Assembly: GCA_050181465.1 (NCBI GenBank)
Contig: JBFXDD010000004.1
Span: 124,001-188,000 of the forward strand
Source of the DNA: JACRLW01 sp050181465
Lineage (GTDB): Bacteria; Planctomycetota; UBA1135; UBA2386
Length of the DNA stretch: 64,000 nucleotides
Reading direction: 5' to 3'
The notes below the pieces were generated by a model. The model had not been told where the DNA came from. It was given only the letters and a program-made list of their open reading frames with translations, and made no database searches. Shown piece by piece: positions 45,442-53,516 of the stretch; position 1 is the stretch's first letter, and every line of letters begins with the position of its first letter. The position numbers were made by a program, and so were the translations under genes.

Positions 45442-47501
45442 CGCCGCCTCTGTCGAAAATCGGAGCCCCCCGGCTCCGAGCTGGTTTCGAACGCCACCGA
45501 CGCTGACCCGTCGGTCTCGCTCGTGCGAACGACCCGTGACTCCCGATCGAGGGCGGCCACGAGCAGTCGCGAAGCAGCAGGTGCAGCATAGAGTCCGCCA
45601 TAGAAGGCTCCAGCACCTGCTTTCTGAAAAACACAGACCGCAAGGAAGTGCGGTTCGTCGACCGGCGTGAAGCCGGCGAACGAAGATGTGCGGATGTCGC
45701 CGTGGAACTTCGAGCCGTCCCAACGGGTGGTCGCGCCGACGTACTCCGACGTCCCGGTCTTGCCGGCGATCGCCAGATCGGTGCGGCCGGTCCTCGTGCG
45801 CAGTTCGCGCAGCCAACGACCGATACCGCGCGCGGTCCCGTGCTCGTCTTCGACGACACCGACGAGCGCACCGCGGATGTCCGCGAGCGCGGCCGCAGAC
45901 GCGAAGGCGGCACCGTCTTCGCCGCGCGGACCGAGCAGGCGCTCGCCCTCGCGCTCCAGCGACTCGACCAGATGCAGTTCGCGTGGGCGGCCGGCGAGGA
46001 ACGACAAGAACGCGCGCGCGAGTTGGAATGGCGTGCAGGCGATCTGGTAGCCGAACAGCACGGAGGGCCCGGCGTAGACGAGTTGTTCGCGCGGATTCGA
46101 GGCCGCGATGGACTTGGGACGCTGACCTGCCAACTCACCGGGGAAGTCGATCGCCGTCAGGCGGCCGAAACGGTAGTTCTCGAGGTACTCGTCGACGCCG
46201 GCCGCACCCATTCGCAGGCCGAGACGAACCGCGCCGATGTTGCTGCTGCGGATCAGGACCTCGCGCGGCGTGATGATCGCGTTCTCGTGGTCGTCCCGGA
46301 TCGTGCGACGCGGCAAGCGGGTGCCGGGCTGGACGAAGTCGGAACCGGCCAGGTACCCCGGCCGACAGTCGACCATCTCGTCCATCGACATGAGACCGCG
46401 GTCGAGCACCATCGCCATGGAGAGCGGCTTGACGACCGACCCGGGTTCGAAGAGTCGCTGCGCCGGCGCGAACGCACCGTGCGGATCGCGGCTACCGTCC
46501 TTCGCCGCCGTGTAGGACGCTGCCGCCACCACCGCGCCGTCGCGGGCATCGACCAGCACCAGCGCGCCCCACTCCGGCGGGTGGCCGTAGCGCGTGCGAA
46601 TCGCTTCCGCGGCGTCCGCCAACTCCCGATCGGCGAGGGTCTGGAGCTCGTAGTCGACCGTCATCCGCAGAGTCGGCGGCAACGCAGCAGGCGAAGTCTT
46701 GGCGGTCCAATACGGGCGCGCGCGGGCGTCGGCGCGCACCGACGCCACGCCGCTCTCGCCGGGCAGCAGACAGGCGAGACGTTCGAGGCCGAGCATGGGC
46801 ACGCGGTCATCCACGAGTCGGCGGTCACCGCCCTTCTCGCCGCGGAACAAGGCCCCGGGCTGCACCCGCCCGACCAGCCCGAACAGGCTGGAGTCCTCGG
46901 CGTACTCGCGCTCCCAGCGTTGCTGCAAGTTGACGTAGCAGCGATAGAGCGGCTTCTCGCGTTTGTTGGACTTGGGTGCATGACGCACGTCGAGCTCGAG
47001 GAGCCCCGCGATCACGCCGGCGTGGTCCAAGGCTCGATCGAACAGAAAGTCGATCCCACGTTCCCCTCGGTCGACGGCGTGGGCGATCGCGGCCTCGATT
47101 CGGCCCGCGAGCTGACCGCGCAAGGCCGAACGGGAAGCCCGCGTCCCGAAGCGGTCGCGATCGCGGTCGGCGGCCCACAGGAGTTCGCCGAGCAAATGCT
47201 CGCAGGCGGGACGCAGAGCCTCGTAATCCGGCGCTTCGCCGACCTTGCCGCTCAGGCCGGCCACGACCTCCGCGCGGATGCGCGCCTCGAACACCGGTCG
47301 ATCCCAGGCAAGCGTGCGGCCGACGCGGTCCTCGATCGCGCCGCGGGCTGCGGGCAAACGCGAGGAGCGCGCCGCGAGAGCGGGACGTCCGGCGGCGTCG
47401 CCGAGCAGCTGCAACTCCACCAGCCGACCGAACACACAGCAAAGGAGGATCAGCAGGATCGCCGACACCAGCCGGAGACGAATCACTTCACCGCGACTCA
47501 T
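45438..47501 (-). CDS. ftsI: Class-B penicillin-binding protein (FtsI/PBP3-like)
   Basis: 687 residues. An N-terminal membrane helix (LVSAILLILLCCVFG) is followed by a long pedestal (about 40-310) and a transpeptidase domain. Active-site motifs are SVVK in FEPGSVVKPL, SSN in LIRSSNIGAVR, and KTG in IAGKTGTSEY. It cross-links septal peptidoglycan with FtsW. The pedestal is longer and more diverged than in E. coli. The position after ftsL identifies it as FtsI rather than an elongation PBP. Confidence 0.92.
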   Translation of the reverse strand: MSRGEVIRLRLVSAILLILLCCVFGRLVELQLLGDAAGRPALAARSSRLPAARGAIEDRVGRTLAWDRPVFEARIRAEVVAGLSGKVGEAPDYEALRPACEHLLGELLWAADRDRDRFGTRASRSALRGQLAGRIEAAIAHAVDRGERGIDFLFDRALDHAGVIAGLLELDVRHAPKSNKREKPLYRCYVNLQQRWEREYAEDSSLFGLVGRVQPGALFRGEKGGDRRLVDDRVPMLGLERLACLLPGESGVASVRADARARPYWTAKTSPAALPPTLRMTVDYELQTLADRELADAAEAIRTRYGHPPEWGALVLVDARDGAVVAAASYTAAKDGSRDPHGAFAPAQRLFEPGSVVKPLSMAMVLDRGLMSMDEMVDCRPGYLAGSDFVQPGTRLPRRTIRDDHENAIITPREVLIRSSNIGAVRLGLRMGAAGVDEYLENYRFGRLTAIDFPGELAGQRPKSIAASNPREQLVYAGPSVLFGYQIACTPFQLARAFLSFLAGRPRELHLVESLEREGERLLGPRGEDGAAFASAAALADIRGALVGVVEDEHGTARGIGRWLRELRTRTGRTDLAIAGKTGTSEYVGATTRWDGSKFHGDIRTSSFAGFTPVDEPHFLAVCVFQKAGAGAFYGGLYAAPAASRLLVAALDRESRVVRTSETDGSASVAFETSSEPGGSDFRQRRR

Positions 47502-47743
47502 TGCGCCGCCCTCCGTGCCATGATCGCTTCCATCCGTCGCCAGGTCGCGCACAACACTTCCGGCTTCGAGGCCTGCGCGAAGCGCACCGCTTCTGCCTCG
47601 CAGTGCACACGCTGCGCGAGGACTCGCTGGTCGAGCCGCGCCAGCGCCGCACGACGCTTCACGTTCGCGTGCGAAACGGCCGCCGTCACGATCGCGAGCG
47701 CGACCAGTGACGAGAACGCCAACGCTGCAAGGAACCACTTCAT
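47498..47743 (-). CDS. ftsL: FtsL-like division protein
   Basis: 81 residues. A membrane helix at the very N terminus (KWFLAALAFSSLVALAIVTA) is followed by a short helical, charged segment that could form a coiled coil. FtsL sequences are barely conserved; this call rests on topology, size and the exact position between rsmH and ftsI. The start overlaps the rsmH stop and its stop overlaps the ftsI start, both as ATGA. Confidence 0.75.
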   Translation of the reverse strand: MKWFLAALAFSSLVALAIVTAAVSHANVKRRAALARLDQRVLAQRVHCEAEAVRFAQASKPEVLCATWRRMEAIMARRAAQ

Positions 47744-48684
47744 GACGCGCGCTTCCTCCCCACGCGCAACTTGGCGCTGCGCGCGCGCGGGTTGATCGCG
47801 ACTTCGCTCGGCGCGGCCACGATCGGCTTCTTCTGATCGAGATCGCAGTGCGCGCGCAGGAACTGCTTCACGGCACGGTCCTCGAGCGAGTGGAAGGTCA
47901 ACACGGCCAGGCGTCCACCGGGCGCCAGCGCCTCGAGCATTGCCGGCATGCCGCGCTCGAGCTGACCGAGCTCGTCGTTGACCGCGATGCGGATCGCCTG
48001 AAAGGTGCGGGTCGCGACATGCGCGCGCCCGTGACGATGACTCGCCGGGGTGGCGCGCACGACCAGATCGACCAATTCCCCGGTGGACGTGATCGCACCG
48101 CGACCACGTGCGGTCACGATCGCGTCGGCGATACGCCGAGCGAATCGTTCTTCGCCGTATTCGAAGAGGACTCGCTCGAGTTCGGCGCGGGAGACGGAGC
48201 GGAGCCAGTCCGCCGCCGTCCGCGTCGAGCGCGTGGCGTCCATTCGCATGTCGAGAGGCCCGTTCCGCATGAACGAGAAGCCGCGGTGAGAAGAGTCGAG
48301 CTGGAGGGAGCTGACGCCGAGGTCGAGAAAGCAGCGGTCGACGGACTGGATTCCCAGCTCGGCGAGCACCCGGCCGACCTCGGCGTAAGGAGCGTTGCGA
48401 AGAACGAACTGCGCGCCGCCGGACGTGCGCGCTGCCGCGAGCGCCCGCTCGGCGTGCGGAAGGATCTCCGCGTCTTGATCGATCCCCACGACCAGACCTG
48501 TCGGGCCGAGGGCACGCGCGAATTCCGCTGCGTGCCCACCGGCGCCGACCGTGCCGTCGACGACCGTCATGCCCGGTTGCAGTTCCACCACCGTGAGGCA
48601 CTCGCGCAGCAGCACCGGCTCGTGGACCCTGACCGGCCCATGCTCATCGTCTGCGCTCATGCCTCTCGGATCTGCTCCGTTCAT
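47740..48684 (-). CDS. rsmH: 16S rRNA (cytosine-N4)-methyltransferase RsmH
   Basis: 314 residues. RsmH (MraW) makes m4C1402 in 16S rRNA. Seen are HEPVLLRECL, the SAM loop VDGTVGAGGHAAEFA, LDLGVSSLQLD, GFSFMRNGPLDMRMD, and the C-terminal LTFHSLEDRAVKQF. The ATG at 48684 was chosen (GAGG upstream); one at 48660, preceded by GAGAGG, is a real alternative. It follows mraZ by 71 bases. Confidence 0.96.
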   Translation of the reverse strand: MNGADPRGMSADDEHGPVRVHEPVLLRECLTVVELQPGMTVVDGTVGAGGHAAEFARALGPTGLVVGIDQDAEILPHAERALAAARTSGGAQFVLRNAPYAEVGRVLAELGIQSVDRCFLDLGVSSLQLDSSHRGFSFMRNGPLDMRMDATRSTRTAADWLRSVSRAELERVLFEYGEERFARRIADAIVTARGRGAITSTGELVDLVVRATPASHRHGRAHVATRTFQAIRIAVNDELGQLERGMPAMLEALAPGGRLAVLTFHSLEDRAVKQFLRAHCDLDQKKPIVAAPSEVAINPRARSAKLRVGRKRAS

Positions 48685-48755
48685 GACGCCCTCATCCGCG
48701 CGACCGCCCGCGTGGGGAGAGGGATTCGTCGTTCGAACGACACGGCGGCTCGACC

Positions 48756-49214
48756 TCAGCCGGCCGTGGTGACGACCTGTTGTGATTCCAAGGAACTGGT
48801 GTGCACCGGTCGATCGCGCTCGACCATGTAGGCAGAGAACGCCCACAGCTCGAGGTAGTGATCCATGCCGACGCACATGACTTCACGGCTCTCACCCAAC
48901 CCCATCGCGGACCGCAGTCCGTCCGGGATCAGGAGACGACCGGCCTTGTCGAACCCGGTGACCTCGGAGTGCCCGAGGACCCGGCGACAGAGCCGACGCC
49001 GATCCGTCGTCTGCTCGAGCGGGTTACCCGCGAGACCCGCGACGTAGGCATCGAAGTCCGCCGGCTTCATGACAAACAGGCAGCCGTCGAGGCCGACCGT
49101 GATCACCACCGGCGCGTCCGTCCCCCCAAAGCCATCTACGAACCGCTTGTTGAGCGTCAGCCGGAACTTGTCGTCCAGGCTGTTGCGCGTCGTTCCGCGG
49201 AGTGAAGAGGTCAT
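48756..49214 (-). CDS. mraZ: Transcriptional regulator MraZ
   Basis: 152 residues with two SpoVT/AbrB-like halves (SLDDKFRLTLNKRF; FDKAGRLLIPDGLRSAMG), the ring-forming MraZ architecture. MraZ binds GTGGG-type repeats before its own operon and controls the dcw genes. It is the first gene of the cluster. GGG-cored 10-base repeats lie 112 bases upstream of its ATG. Confidence 0.94.
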   Translation of the reverse strand: MTSSLRGTTRNSLDDKFRLTLNKRFVDGFGGTDAPVVITVGLDGCLFVMKPADFDAYVAGLAGNPLEQTTDRRRLCRRVLGHSEVTGFDKAGRLLIPDGLRSAMGLGESREVMCVGMDHYLELWAFSAYMVERDRPVHTSSLESQQVVTTAG

Positions 49215-49325
49215 GAGGAGAAGCCCGCGTCACGGATCGAGAGGATTTCTGCTCGACCAGGACGCGCGGAAGCCTACCCCACGAATTTACCCCTCGCAAC
49301 CACCGAAACCCGGGATTCAGCGGCG

Positions 49326-49355
49326 CTTCACCCCACGCTCACCCACTGTCCCCCT
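49326..49355 (-). promoter_or_regulatory. Three 10-base GGG-cored direct repeats, candidate MraZ operator
   Basis: On the minus strand AGGGGGACAG, TGGGTGAGCG and TGGGGTGAAG follow one another. The known MraZ operator is a series of TGGG-type boxes one DNA turn apart, and position upstream of mraZ fits. The first box is degenerate. Confidence 0.5.
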
Positions 49356-49499
49356 CTACACTGCACAACGTAGGCCCGGCCGTCGACCCCCACGAGCCGT
49401 GGGGGGCGACAGAGATCGCGTGCGTAGCGGGGCGACTAGCCCGGGCATAGTTCCTCGGTTTTTCTTCTTGCGGCTGCCCGGCTGCTGTGCCCCGTGAGT

Positions 49500-50033
49500 T
49501 CATGAGCCACCCTCGGCAGCGGGCAGCGCATCCGGGTCCTGCTCGGCGAGCGCCGCGAGCAACTCGTCCTTGAGACGACTCATTCGGTCCCCTTCGAGCT
49601 CGGGCGCGATGAGAATCGTGCGCGGTGAGCCGGGCACCTTCGGATCGACGACGACGAGATCCGCAGCCTCTTCGGCGACGCTGGACGGTCGAACCGACTT
49701 GAGGATGCGCTTGCGAAGCAACAGCAGTGCGACGAAGTAGCGGAGCCCGCGCGCTTCATCGCTGTCGACATCACCCAGTCGATCGAACAGGATCCGCAAG
49801 GATGCGAGATCGATCGTCGGCCCGCGCTTCTCGCCGCGGACCCGGCGCGCCTTCCAGAAGATCAGCGGCTCGGAGGACGCGGCAGCCTGCTGATGGAAGC
49901 AGGTCGCGCAGAGATCCTGTCGCCGGCAATCGGGAAGGCTCAGCAGCGCGAAGAACTCGTCTGCGGCCGGCAGCGGGCAGCCCGGCTGCGGGCAGCCGCC
50001 GCGATCGCGATGGATATGCCAGGCTTCAGCCAT
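49500..50033 (-). CDS. Cys-rich putative zinc-binding protein, unknown
   Basis: 177 residues, no signal peptide. The N-terminal 50 residues hold a cysteine cluster (GGCPQPGCP, then LPDCRRQDLCATCFHQQ) like a small zinc ribbon. The remainder is helical with LRYFVALLLLRKRILKS and no known domain. Homologues of this kind tend to lie by cell-wall clusters, but I cannot name a function. The start was set at the ATG at 50033 just before the cysteine cluster. Confidence 0.65.
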   Translation of the reverse strand: MAEAWHIHRDRGGCPQPGCPLPAADEFFALLSLPDCRRQDLCATCFHQQAAASSEPLIFWKARRVRGEKRGPTIDLASLRILFDRLGDVDSDEARGLRYFVALLLLRKRILKSVRPSSVAEEAADLVVVDPKVPGSPRTILIAPELEGDRMSRLKDELLAALAEQDPDALPAAEGGS

Positions 50034-50087
50034 TTCGACTCCGCACGGTGGACGACGCAACGCGATGGGCTCTCTGGCTGGCGATGT

Positions 50088-51149
50088 TCATCGTTTCGTC
50101 TCGAACTCCGTCAGCCACTGCTGCCAACTGACCAAACTCCCGGGTTGACGTCGACCGGACATCTGCATGAGCGACGCGCGCGCGGTCCGGATCTCCTCGA
50201 CGGTCCGGCTCGCGAGGGCCGCCTCGAGGGCCGCGACGAGCATCGCCGCGGACTCTCGATCCCGGTTCCCGCCGAGGCCCTCGAGGATCGCGCAGCGCAC
50301 GAAGGGATCCCGCTCCGTCGCGAGCGCGTCCCGCACCACGGCGACACCGGCGGCACCCTGCGCGGCGAGCGCCCGCCCCGCTTCGGCGCGGATGCCGAAG
50401 TCCGGGCTCTCGAGCAATCCCTCGAGTGGGCGGCGCGCGCGGTCGTCGGGCGGCATGTTCCCCAGCGCGCGAACGGCCGCGCGAACCGTTCGCGAGTCGT
50501 CGACTTCGAGAACGTCGACCCAGGCCGGCAACACGGCCGGTCCCATCTCGCCCAGGACTCGGGCTGCGAGGTCGCGACGATGCGGGCCGTCCGCCCGCAG
50601 GAGGTCGAGCACGACGCAGGGCACCGCCTTCGCGCCCAGTTCCACCAGCGCGTCGTAGGGCCGCTCCCACCCGGGAGATCCCACGAATGCGGTCGCATCC
50701 GCCGCAGCGCGGTCGCTCTTGGCCAGCAGGTCACGAACGAGCATGCGACACAGCCAAAAGGTCGCGAGCGGGTCGTCGAGGAGGGGTGTCGCCACCGCAC
50801 CGAAGGTGCCGCCCGGCGTCCGCCACGCAGTCTCCGCGGCCTTCAGCCCGCGCAGCTGATCGGCCGAGGGAGCACGCGCCGGGAAGACCCCTGCGGTGAG
50901 TCGATCGCCGGTGAAGCCTTCGTCGCGGAGTTCGGGCCAGAACGACAACCAGCCCTTGCCGGCACCGACGTCGTCGATTCGGCGGATCGGCCCGTCGCTC
51001 TGCGCCGCGTCGGTCGCGGAGCACGCGATCAAGCTCAGCGCCAGGGGCAGCGAGCACAGGAGCAAGAGACCGCCGGACCGCGTCGCGCGAACGGCGACCT
51101 CGATGGAAGTCCGACCGAGGTTTGGCACCACGTGCGGAGTATGCCGCAA
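50088..51149 (-). CDS. HEAT-repeat lipoprotein
   Basis: 353 residues. The lipobox LSLIAC ends a signal peptide of about 43 residues. After a 100-residue leader, HEAT-type helical repeats follow (DLAARVLGEMGPAVLPAWVD; VRAAVRALGNMPPDD; IRAEAGRALAAQGAAG). These form protein-binding solenoids; the partner is unknown. It is divergent from the GNAT gene, with 54 bases between the start codons. Confidence 0.75.
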   Translation of the reverse strand: MRHTPHVVPNLGRTSIEVAVRATRSGGLLLLCSLPLALSLIACSATDAAQSDGPIRRIDDVGAGKGWLSFWPELRDEGFTGDRLTAGVFPARAPSADQLRGLKAAETAWRTPGGTFGAVATPLLDDPLATFWLCRMLVRDLLAKSDRAAADATAFVGSPGWERPYDALVELGAKAVPCVVLDLLRADGPHRRDLAARVLGEMGPAVLPAWVDVLEVDDSRTVRAAVRALGNMPPDDRARRPLEGLLESPDFGIRAEAGRALAAQGAAGVAVVRDALATERDPFVRCAILEGLGGNRDRESAAMLVAALEAALASRTVEEIRTARASLMQMSGRRQPGSLVSWQQWLTEFETKR

Positions 51150-51203
51150 AGCTCGCGAGCGACGCAGCGGGACTTTCGAGGACCGGCGCTACGCTCGCGG
51201 GCG

Positions 51204-52325
51204 ATGACTTCGCTCCGCGACGTCGACGTTCGACCCTGCGACTCCCCGAGCCGGTTCCTGCGCGCGGCGGCGGCGTTCTACAAGAACGACCCGCACTGGG
51301 TCCCGCCCATGCTCGCCACCGACACGGCAAAGGTCGACCTTCGGCGGAACCCGTTCTTCGAGCACGCCGAGGGCGCTCTGTGGCTGGCGTGGCGCGGCAC
51401 CGAAGTCGTGGGCCGGATCAGCGCGTGCCGCGACCGGCTCCACGACGACTTCCACGAGGATCGAGTCGGCTTCTTCGGCCACTTCGAGGCGACGGACGAA
51501 TCCGCGGCACATGCACTCCTCTCCACGGCAAGGCAGTGGCTCGCGACTCGTGGCGCGAGTTCGCTGCGCGGGCCCATCGACTTCTCGACCAACTACCGCT
51601 GCGGCCTGTTCATCGAAGGTGCGAGCGGCCCGCCCTTCGTGATGATGCCGCACAATCCGCCCCAGTACGCCGACTGGTTGGTCAGCTTCGGCCTCACGAA
51701 GGCCAAAGACCTGATCGCGCTGCTGATGCTCGCGGAGAATCTCGACCTCTCGCGGATGGATCGAATGATGGACCGCATCCGCGCACGCACGCCCGTGCGC
51801 ACGCGACGCCTCGACCCGAAGCGATTCGCCGCGGAGATCGACCTGATCTGGCGGCTCTACAACAAGATCTGGGAACGCAACTGGGGCTTCGTGCCGATGA
51901 GCCGCGCCGAGTTCCTTGCCGAGGCGAGAGAGCTGAAACTCGTCTTGCGAACCGAGCTGACGGTGATCGTCGAACGCGAGAGCGACGGCGAACCGATCGC
52001 GTTCGCGATCGGGATTCCCGACATCAATCGCGCTGCAAAGGCCTGCGGCGGTCGCCTCTTCCCCTTCGGCTGGTGGCGCTTCCTTCGCGAGATGCGCCGC
52101 GCCAACACGTTCCGGACCATCACCCTGGGTGTGGTCCCCGAAGTGCGAGCGACCGGAATCGACGCCCTCTTGCTGCGAACCCTGATCGCGCAGGGGCTCG
52201 ATGCCGGCTTCTTCACCTGCGAGGCGAGTTGGATCCTCGAGGACAACCTCGGGATGCTGCGACCCCTCCAAGCGATCGGCGGAAAAACCCATCGCCGCTA
52301 CCGGATTTTCGAAACCGCGATCTGA
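51204..52325 (+). CDS. Large GNAT-fold acetyltransferase-like protein
   Basis: 373 residues, about twice a single GNAT domain. WLAWRGTEVVGRISACRD near residue 60 is a typical GNAT beta-strand pair, and ITLGVVPEVRATGIDALLL near 310 resembles the acetyl-CoA binding strand and loop of a second half. FPFGWWRFLREMRRANTFR is characteristic of this uncharacterised family. Substrate unknown. It converges on the lipoprotein gene at 52584, with a strong nested hairpin between. Confidence 0.75.
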   Translation: MTSLRDVDVRPCDSPSRFLRAAAAFYKNDPHWVPPMLATDTAKVDLRRNPFFEHAEGALWLAWRGTEVVGRISACRDRLHDDFHEDRVGFFGHFEATDESAAHALLSTARQWLATRGASSLRGPIDFSTNYRCGLFIEGASGPPFVMMPHNPPQYADWLVSFGLTKAKDLIALLMLAENLDLSRMDRMMDRIRARTPVRTRRLDPKRFAAEIDLIWRLYNKIWERNWGFVPMSRAEFLAEARELKLVLRTELTVIVERESDGEPIAFAIGIPDINRAAKACGGRLFPFGWWRFLREMRRANTFRTITLGVVPEVRATGIDALLLRTLIAQGLDAGFFTCEASWILEDNLGMLRPLQAIGGKTHRRYRIFETAI

Positions 52326-52466
52326 TCGCGCACGCGAACCGTGAGCCGCGCGACCCTGCGGCGAGGGCCGACTCGGCTTGTCGTTCCGAGTTCGCAACGG
52401 CACTCACCGATTCGACTCACCGCGCGCCTGGAATTCGCGCGGCACGCTTTTTCCTAGAGGACGCGC

Positions 52467-52537
52467 GGCCGAACCCCGTGTGTGTTTCCATTGGGATGGA
52501 AACGCGTGTGAGAGGCGACCGGAAACGGGGTTCGGCC
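52467..52537. terminator. Nested inverted repeats between convergent genes
   Basis: GGCCGAACCCCGT (52467-52479) and its exact complement (52525-52537) enclose a second perfect hairpin, GTTTCCAT and ATGGAAAC with loop TGGG (52484-52503). ACCCTTTTC follows on the plus side and CTTTTTCC precedes by about 15 bases. The site between convergent stops suits a two-way terminator; a structured RNA is the alternative. Confidence 0.6.
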
Positions 52538-52583
52538 ACCCTTTTCTCGCGCGCTGCCGCGCGCCGCCCCTGGCTCCACTCGA

Positions 52584-53078
52584 TCACTTCACGACGACGG
52601 GAAAGCGCGAGAGGAACGCGATGCGCTGTTCACGCGCCTTCTGGTAGAGCGGACCGATCTCCTTGCGCCGCCATTCGAGTTCCGCCTCGATCTGCGTGCG
52701 CTTCTGATGCAGCTGATCCGTGGGCCCAACGCCCTCGCGGAGCGCGCGGTCCAGTTCGGCGAGCAGGTTCTCGAGAAGGAACACACGATCGACGTCCCCC
52801 TCCGCCGAGACCGCGGGAACACCACTCTCGTTCGCACTCGGCGCAGACTTGACCGGGTCCGAGCGCTCCACGAGCTTGTCCGCGATCGCGCCGTCACGCG
52901 CCTCTTGCCCCGGCGATCCCGGCGCAGCCTGCGCTTTGGGATCGTAGATGACGTATTCCTGCCCGTAGAACTCGGCGAGGGAACAGCCACCGACGATCAC
53001 ACAAAGGGCCAAGACGATCGACCGAGCGAGCCGGGATCCAATGCCGATGGACGCGGCGGTAGGGAGGGAGTCAGTCAT
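52584..53078 (-). CDS. Lipoprotein of unknown function
   Basis: 164 residues. Signal peptide with lipobox VIVGGC (Cys at about 34), then an acidic linker and a C-terminal helical region rich in charged residues (LLENLLAELDRALREG; RTQIEAELEWRRKEIGPLYQKAREQR) that probably forms a coiled coil. It lies 66 bases downstream of another envelope gene. No family recognised. Confidence 0.7.
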   Translation of the reverse strand: MTDSLPTAASIGIGSRLARSIVLALCVIVGGCSLAEFYGQEYVIYDPKAQAAPGSPGQEARDGAIADKLVERSDPVKSAPSANESGVPAVSAEGDVDRVFLLENLLAELDRALREGVGPTDQLHQKRTQIEAELEWRRKEIGPLYQKAREQRIAFLSRFPVVVK

Positions 53079-53144
53079 GAGAGAAGCTCGCGGGCATCGT
53101 CGCACGCCGGGCCGGACGGCGGAAGGCTGCATCGCGAACCCGAC

Positions 53145-53516
53145 TCAGCGAGTGGGGCGACGGCCGGCGAATCGCTCGATCATCGAAGCGAAACGGCGTT
53201 CCAGTAGAGCACGCATCCGCCCGCGGTCCTCGCCGTCCCACTCGGTCGCGACCAACAGCGCCTCACCGTCTCCCGCGCTCCGGCGAAGCTCCGCGAATCG
53301 TCGACCCGCACGGACGACTTCTGCCTCGGATCGATCGACGCCGAGAATCTCGCGGAGCGCGCAGACTTCGTCGAGCAGGAGGCCGGTCCGCGCGGACACC
53401 TCGGCAGCGAAGTTCGCCTCCCGCTCGATTCGCAGGAATGGCGATCGAGCCCGCTGGAATCCAACTCCGGCGACGGCCAACACGCCCAGCGCGAACAGGA
53501 TGCGGACGCCTCTCAC
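53145..53516 (-). CDS. Small membrane-anchored protein, unknown
   Basis: 123 residues. One N-terminal hydrophobic segment (ILFALGVLAVAGVGF) followed by a helical, Arg/Glu-rich body. Its ATG overlaps the stop of the large HEAT-repeat gene (ATGA), so the two are translationally coupled and likely work together at the membrane. No family recognised. Confidence 0.65.
   Translation of the reverse strand: MRGVRILFALGVLAVAGVGFQRARSPFLRIEREANFAAEVSARTGLLLDEVCALREILGVDRSEAEVVRAGRRFAELRRSAGDGEALLVATEWDGEDRGRMRALLERRFASMIERFAGRRPTR

Noticed and set aside
49433..49446. GACTAGCCCGGGCA near the mraZ upstream region as another repeat copy
   Set aside because: Only about nine bases match the repeat end, which is expected by chance in DNA of this composition.
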